From the NCBI GenBank assembly GCA_002353975.1, contig DEKQ01000014.1:1-7288 (forward strand): a stretch of DNA of 7,288 nt, read 5' to 3'. The notes beneath the pieces are model-generated. The model did not search any database and was not told the origin of the DNA. It saw nothing but the letters and a program-made list of their open reading frames with translations. Below, one piece after another: positions 4,348 through 7,288 of the stretch. The DNA comes from Prevotellaceae bacterium UBA2718 (GTDB lineage Bacteria > Bacteroidota > Bacteroidia > Bacteroidales > Bacteroidaceae). Position 1 is the first letter of the stretch; each line of letters opens with the position of its first letter. A program made the translations under genes and the position numbers.

Positions 4348-6714
4348 ATGAAAAAATTATTTACTTTATTGACGCTACTCGTCGCGATAGTCACGGGAGC
4401 GTGGGCTACGGACTACACATGGACGTTTGAAGACTATTGTACAAAGAACAGTATTACTGGGAAAAGTAATAAAAACATTAAAGACAAAAACGCAGGACTT
4501 GAAGATGTTGAAGTCTCAACAAGTAATGGCATAGCTTTAACTTACTCTTGTGGTGCAAATAACTCAGTTTCCATAATGTATCATTTGAATAACGCTGCAA
4601 CAGTGGGAGAAATAAATTATAGTTCTTACGTTTATATGGGTGGTAGTTCACAAGGTTTGACAGACCGAGTATTCAAAACCGGCAATTCTATCTCTGGTTC
4701 AGGTAAACTTACAATTGTTTATGCTGGGACGGCAAGTGGAACTTGCTCTATCTATGATGCAGATAATACCAGTGTGGCCTTAACAACAATAACACCATCA
4801 GCAAATTCTGCAGTTCAGAGCACAACACTGAATTTAGGTTCAGGAAAGAAATTGTTGATAACCCATACTGCAAAATGTCTTATCTATGCTATTAAGTGGA
4901 CTGCATTCGAGACCCACAATGTTTCTACCGTTACTAGTACAGGTACCGACACTTACGGAACAGTTTCTGCTGAATCAACAACCGTTACGGAAGGCGGAAC
5001 AACGACAATTACCGCTGTTCCGGCATCTGGTTATAAGGTAACCAATTGGGCAGTAAGTGGAACTGGTGCTACTATCAGCCCTTCTGGTAACAGTAACAGC
5101 ACAACAACAACGCTAACAATGGGAACGGCTGATGCAACGGTCACTGTGACCTTTGGTGCTGCTGGAGGATTGAATGTGGCACATATGCTGACAAATGTAA
5201 CAGCAACTAGTGGCACTACTGGCGAGGATGCAGTTTCGGAGGGTTCTGAATACAAAGCAGTCTTTGCTGCTAATAGTGGCTATGTATTACCAGAAGCTAT
5301 CGTTGTTACCATTGGCGGTGAAACTGCAACGGCGGGAACAACATATACATGGGACAAGGCTACGGGCACTGTAACTGTTGGTTCTGCATACACTACTGGA
5401 GATGTTGTTATTACAGTGACAGGAGAGGAAGCTTATACGCTCGCTTACAATGCCAATGGTGGTGTTGGATCGATGGATGCTACTGTGAGCAAAGGAAGCA
5501 TTACACTGACAGCGAATGCCTATACCAAAGTAGGATATTCTTTCATGGGTTGGGCTACCTCTCAGGCTAATGCTGATGCGGAAACTGTGGATTATTCAGA
5601 CAAAGGCTCTTATTCTCTTATAGCAGATGCAACTCTCTATGCAGTGTGGATTGCAAATGATTATTCATTTACAGCGTCAGAAGGAAGCGGAACTATCTCT
5701 AGTAATGAAGAGGTAATGACTTCAATTGGTGGTAAGATGGTATATACACCAGATGATGGTGGAAGCCCTTCTTTGAAATATAGCACAACAGCAGGAACTA
5801 ACTGTGTGGAATTTGGAGGTGCAGGTCAATGTAATGTTACAGTAACTCTGGATAAATTGATGCAAGCGGGAACGGTAATTACTCTAACTTTCTATAATGC
5901 CGCAGAAACTGCAAGAGGTCTTAAAATCGCAAATTCGTCTGGAACCGTAAAGGCAACATATTCAGAAACAGCGGTAGGCACTTATACAAAGCAATATACT
6001 GTAGTTGCTGATGATGGTTTGGAAGGAAGCAATGTTTTCAAAATAGTAAGAAATAATAATAGCTACCTTGTTGGTTTAACTGTTATCAAATGTGAGCAGG
6101 CTATTTCTGCCTCCATAGGATCCTACGGCTATGCCACATTTAGCAGCACATATCCTCTTGATTTGGACAACATCGAAAACGCCGAAGCTTACATTGTTAC
6201 AAGCAAGAGTGGAAACAGTATTAAACTACAGAAGGTTACAGGTAAAGTGGCAGCAAACACAGGATTAATCTTGAAGAGCAATGGTGGCAGTGCAGCCAAT
6301 GTAACTATCCCAGTTACGGATGGGGGTACTGTCTATAATTCACAATCTTCCACCCCGAATTATCTGTTTAACATTGACCACGACTATGACCTTGAGACAT
6401 CTGGCAATGGCACCAACTATGTGCTGACGGTTCAGAACGAACAGGTTGTATTTGCACCTATTGTCGATAATGATCACAAAGCTTCGGTGAAGGCGGGACA
6501 GGCAGCATTGTGGATACCTGCATCAGCAGGAACTGCCAAGGCACTCACTCTGTCATTTGCAGATGATATTACAGGCATCAACGAAGTAAGCAATAAAAAT
6601 CCACAGGCAGGCAAGATTTACTACAACTTGCAAGGACAGCGCGTAAGCGAGCCAAAGGAAGGTATCTACGTGGTAGAAGGCAAGAAAGTGCTTGTTAATA
6701 AAATGTCTCACTAA
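4348..6714 (+). CDS. Secreted multi-domain beta-rich protein with InlB-like repeats
   Basis: The 788-residue product has no enzyme domain I recognise; a surface role in binding or adhesion is inferred. Residues 1-20 are a signal peptide (MKKLFTLLTLLVAIVTGAWA). About 21-187 is a beta-sandwich-like module ending in CLIYAIKWT. About 190-270 is a divergent InlB-type repeat (GYKVTNWAV) and 274-358 a further Ig-like repeat. Residues 363-435 form a classic InlB B-repeat (YNANGG...GYSFMGWAT...ATLYAVW). About 439-581 is a second sandwich module ending in SYLVGLTVIKC, like the first. About 585-740 is a beta domain (GYATFSS, TGLILK) common in Bacteroidales surface proteins. Residues 743-785 resemble a type A (type IX secretion) sorting tail: YYNLQGQRV then GIYVVEGKKVLV. 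Whether this tail drives secretion is unknown. It is expressed from the promoter at 4005 through the structured leader. Two A-rich direct repeats (4296-4312, 4322-4340) precede the ATG. The gene is more A+T-rich than GH43 and fucO. Confidence 0.85.
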   Translation: MKKLFTLLTLLVAIVTGAWATDYTWTFEDYCTKNSITGKSNKNIKDKNAGLEDVEVSTSNGIALTYSCGANNSVSIMYHLNNAATVGEINYSSYVYMGGSSQGLTDRVFKTGNSISGSGKLTIVYAGTASGTCSIYDADNTSVALTTITPSANSAVQSTTLNLGSGKKLLITHTAKCLIYAIKWTAFETHNVSTVTSTGTDTYGTVSAESTTVTEGGTTTITAVPASGYKVTNWAVSGTGATISPSGNSNSTTTTLTMGTADATVTVTFGAAGGLNVAHMLTNVTATSGTTGEDAVSEGSEYKAVFAANSGYVLPEAIVVTIGGETATAGTTYTWDKATGTVTVGSAYTTGDVVITVTGEEAYTLAYNANGGVGSMDATVSKGSITLTANAYTKVGYSFMGWATSQANADAETVDYSDKGSYSLIADATLYAVWIANDYSFTASEGSGTISSNEEVMTSIGGKMVYTPDDGGSPSLKYSTTAGTNCVEFGGAGQCNVTVTLDKLMQAGTVITLTFYNAAETARGLKIANSSGTVKATYSETAVGTYTKQYTVVADDGLEGSNVFKIVRNNNSYLVGLTVIKCEQAISASIGSYGYATFSSTYPLDLDNIENAEAYIVTSKSGNSIKLQKVTGKVAANTGLILKSNGGSAANVTIPVTDGGTVYNSQSSTPNYLFNIDHDYDLETSGNGTNYVLTVQNEQVVFAPIVDNDHKASVKAGQAALWIPASAGTAKALTLSFADDITGINEVSNKNPQAGKIYYNLQGQRVSEPKEGIYVVEGKKVLVNKMSH

Positions 6715-6735
6715 AAAAAGAAAGGAACAAAAGAG

Positions 6736-6912
6736 ATGAAAACAAAATATATGAAACCTGAACTGACAGTGGTTATAATGAACAATCCCTATTTGCTAAA
6801 TAATGCCAGCTTACCAGAAGGTACTGGATACACTAATACGCCAGTTCTTAGCAAAGGCGGTAGCATGCTCTGGAGCGATGACGAGCCGGAGGATGAGTAT
6901 TACGACGAATAG
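6736..6912 (+). CDS. Small protein with KP leader motif and acidic tail
   Basis: The 58-residue product starts 21 bp after the stop of the large surface protein and is very likely in its operon; a strong terminator follows 95 bp downstream. The N-terminus (MKTKYMKPELTVVIMNNPYL) and a middle LLNNAS segment match a layout that I recall in many unannotated Bacteroidales small proteins: MKK.Y.KP, a short hydrophobic stretch, LLA.S, then a variable polar part. The C-terminus is strongly acidic (GGSMLWSDDEPEDEYYDE, 11 acidic residues in the last 12 except P, Y and Y positions). There is no signal peptide of normal length, no membrane segment and no cysteine. The function is unknown; a peptide precursor or an accessory of the large protein is possible. 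The first ATG was chosen over Met6 (6751) because it restores the usual MKxKYxKP start. Confidence 0.72.
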   Translation: MKTKYMKPELTVVIMNNPYLLNNASLPEGTGYTNTPVLSKGGSMLWSDDEPEDEYYDE

Positions 6913-6940
6913 TGTCTGAATAAGACACATTATTAATTTT
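6912..6940 (+). terminator. Weak hairpin directly after the small gene
   Basis: GTGTCT (6912-6917, overlapping the stop codon) pairs with AGACAC (6923-6928) around GAATA, followed by an A/T-rich run ending in four T (6937-6940). It is a weak terminator or a 3'-end stabiliser. It is the first of four successive hairpins before 7045. Confidence 0.35.
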
Positions 6941-6953
6941 AGTTATAGATAGT

Positions 6954-7006
6954 GTCCCACTTTATTCGTGAGAACCTTGTGGGACGAAACAAAATGTTTC
7001 ATTTTT
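6954..7006 (+). other. Two adjacent 3' UTR hairpins
   Basis: GTCCCAC (6954-6960) pairs perfectly with GTGGGAC (6979-6985) around an 18-base loop. Immediately after it, GAAAC (6986-6990) pairs with GTTTC (6996-7000) around AAAAT, followed by five T (7002-7006). The second hairpin has terminator layout but a weak stem. Together they give the mRNA a structured 3' end ahead of the main terminator. Confidence 0.45.
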
Positions 7007-7045
7007 GGTGCCGCTGATACGTGATGTGTCGGTGGCATCTTTTTT
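7007..7045 (+). terminator. Strong rho-independent terminator of the surface-protein operon
   Basis: Bases 7007-7020 pair over 14 positions with 7026-7039, including four G-T pairs, around the loop GTGAT. Six T follow (7040-7045). The long uninterrupted stem makes this the main plus-strand terminator for the unit that begins at 4005. From here to 7214 (about 170 bases) I see no gene. Confidence 0.82.
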
Positions 7046-7214
7046 GTCTATCAGTTACCGGCCTTAGGTAATTGGGTTAGCAATAGGAGGCGACGTGTCC
7101 TCGCCCGCGGTTTGTGCTGGAGTAATTATCCGTACAGTCGATTTGGGGTTATGGTGCGGCGTGTTTATGCTGTCGGGTTTCTTTGTCCGCTGTGTGCCTT
7201 ACGCGTACTATATC

Positions 7215-7252
7215 AAAAAAAACGCAGCAAGCTCTGCGGGAGAGTTGCTGCG
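7215..7252 (-). terminator. Rho-independent terminator after the tRNA gene
   Basis: CGCAGCAA (minus strand, 7252-7245) pairs with TTGCTGCG (7230-7223). Inside it CTCT (7244-7241) pairs with AGAG (7235-7232), with one bulged base and a five-base loop. Eight T follow on the minus strand (7222-7215). It lies only 7 bases beyond the tRNA 3' end and so terminates that tRNA transcript. Confidence 0.9.
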
Positions 7253-7259
7253 ATTTGCG

Positions 7260-7288
7260 TTGTCGTACGCGGATTCGAACCACGACAA
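7260..7288 (-). tRNA. 3' end of a tRNA gene (partial, cut by window edge)
   Basis: On the minus strand a T-arm is visible: stem CGTGG (7284-7280) with CCGCG (7272-7268) and seven-base loop TTCGAAT (7279-7273). The 3' acceptor strand TACGACA (7267-7261) and discriminator A (7260) follow. CCA is not encoded. The anticodon lies outside the window, so the amino acid cannot be named. The 5' acceptor strand should read TGTCGTA if the assignment is right. The terminator directly downstream supports it. Confidence 0.85.

Noticed and set aside
7260..7288. Attachment-site palindrome TTGTCGT/ACGACAA at the window edge
   Set aside because: The right arm is the tRNA acceptor strand and the left arm falls in the variable region; the T-arm explains the symmetry. 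An integration site could be tested only with sequence beyond the window.

Overview
The window looks like a chromosomal piece of a gut-type Bacteroidales bacterium, most likely a Prevotella relative (inference). Three signals support this. Several promoters match the Bacteroidetes sigma pattern TTTG-N19-TAnnTTTG. Start codons are preceded by A-rich stretches rather than Shine-Dalgarno sites. The encoded secreted proteins have typical Bacteroidales features: an Ala-Ala-Ala-Gln signal cleavage site, divergent InlB-like repeats, and a C-terminal motif of the form YYNLQGQRV...GIYVVEGKKV.

Layout, left to right. Bases 1-316 hold no gene. They contain a hairpin that reads as a terminator on the minus strand, an 11-bp tandem repeat, a G/C-rich hairpin repeat and a promoter box. 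Bases 317-2368 (+) encode a secreted protein made of two GH43-like five-bladed propellers in tandem. Bases 2369-2519, between two convergent genes, hold a perfect 25-bp inverted repeat and a second G/C-rich hairpin. Bases 2520-3674 (-) encode a FucO-type lactaldehyde/propanediol oxidoreductase, with its own consensus promoter and a leader hairpin. Bases 3675-4347 form a long regulatory region with divergent promoters, an A/T-rich palindrome flanked by short direct repeats, and a folded leader RNA of about 220 nt that ends in an intrinsic terminator. Bases 4348-6714 (+) encode a 788-residue secreted multi-domain beta-rich protein without a recognisable enzyme domain. It is followed after 21 bp by a 58-residue small protein with an acidic tail (6736-6912), which was probably not noticed as a gene because of its size. 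Bases 6913-7214 carry a series of hairpins ending in a strong terminator, then about 170 bases in which I see no gene. At the right edge is a minus-strand terminator followed by the 3' end of a tRNA gene.

How the parts relate. GH43 and fucO converge and are separately transcribed; both belong to sugar use (release of pentoses or other glycans, and disposal of lactaldehyde from fucose or rhamnose), but the sequence shows no shared operon. The most interesting unit is 4005-7045: one promoter, a folded leader with a terminator and a competing hairpin, a large surface-type protein, a small acidic-tail protein and a closing terminator. It looks like a self-contained, conditionally expressed cassette. 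Its genes are visibly more A+T-rich than GH43 and fucO.
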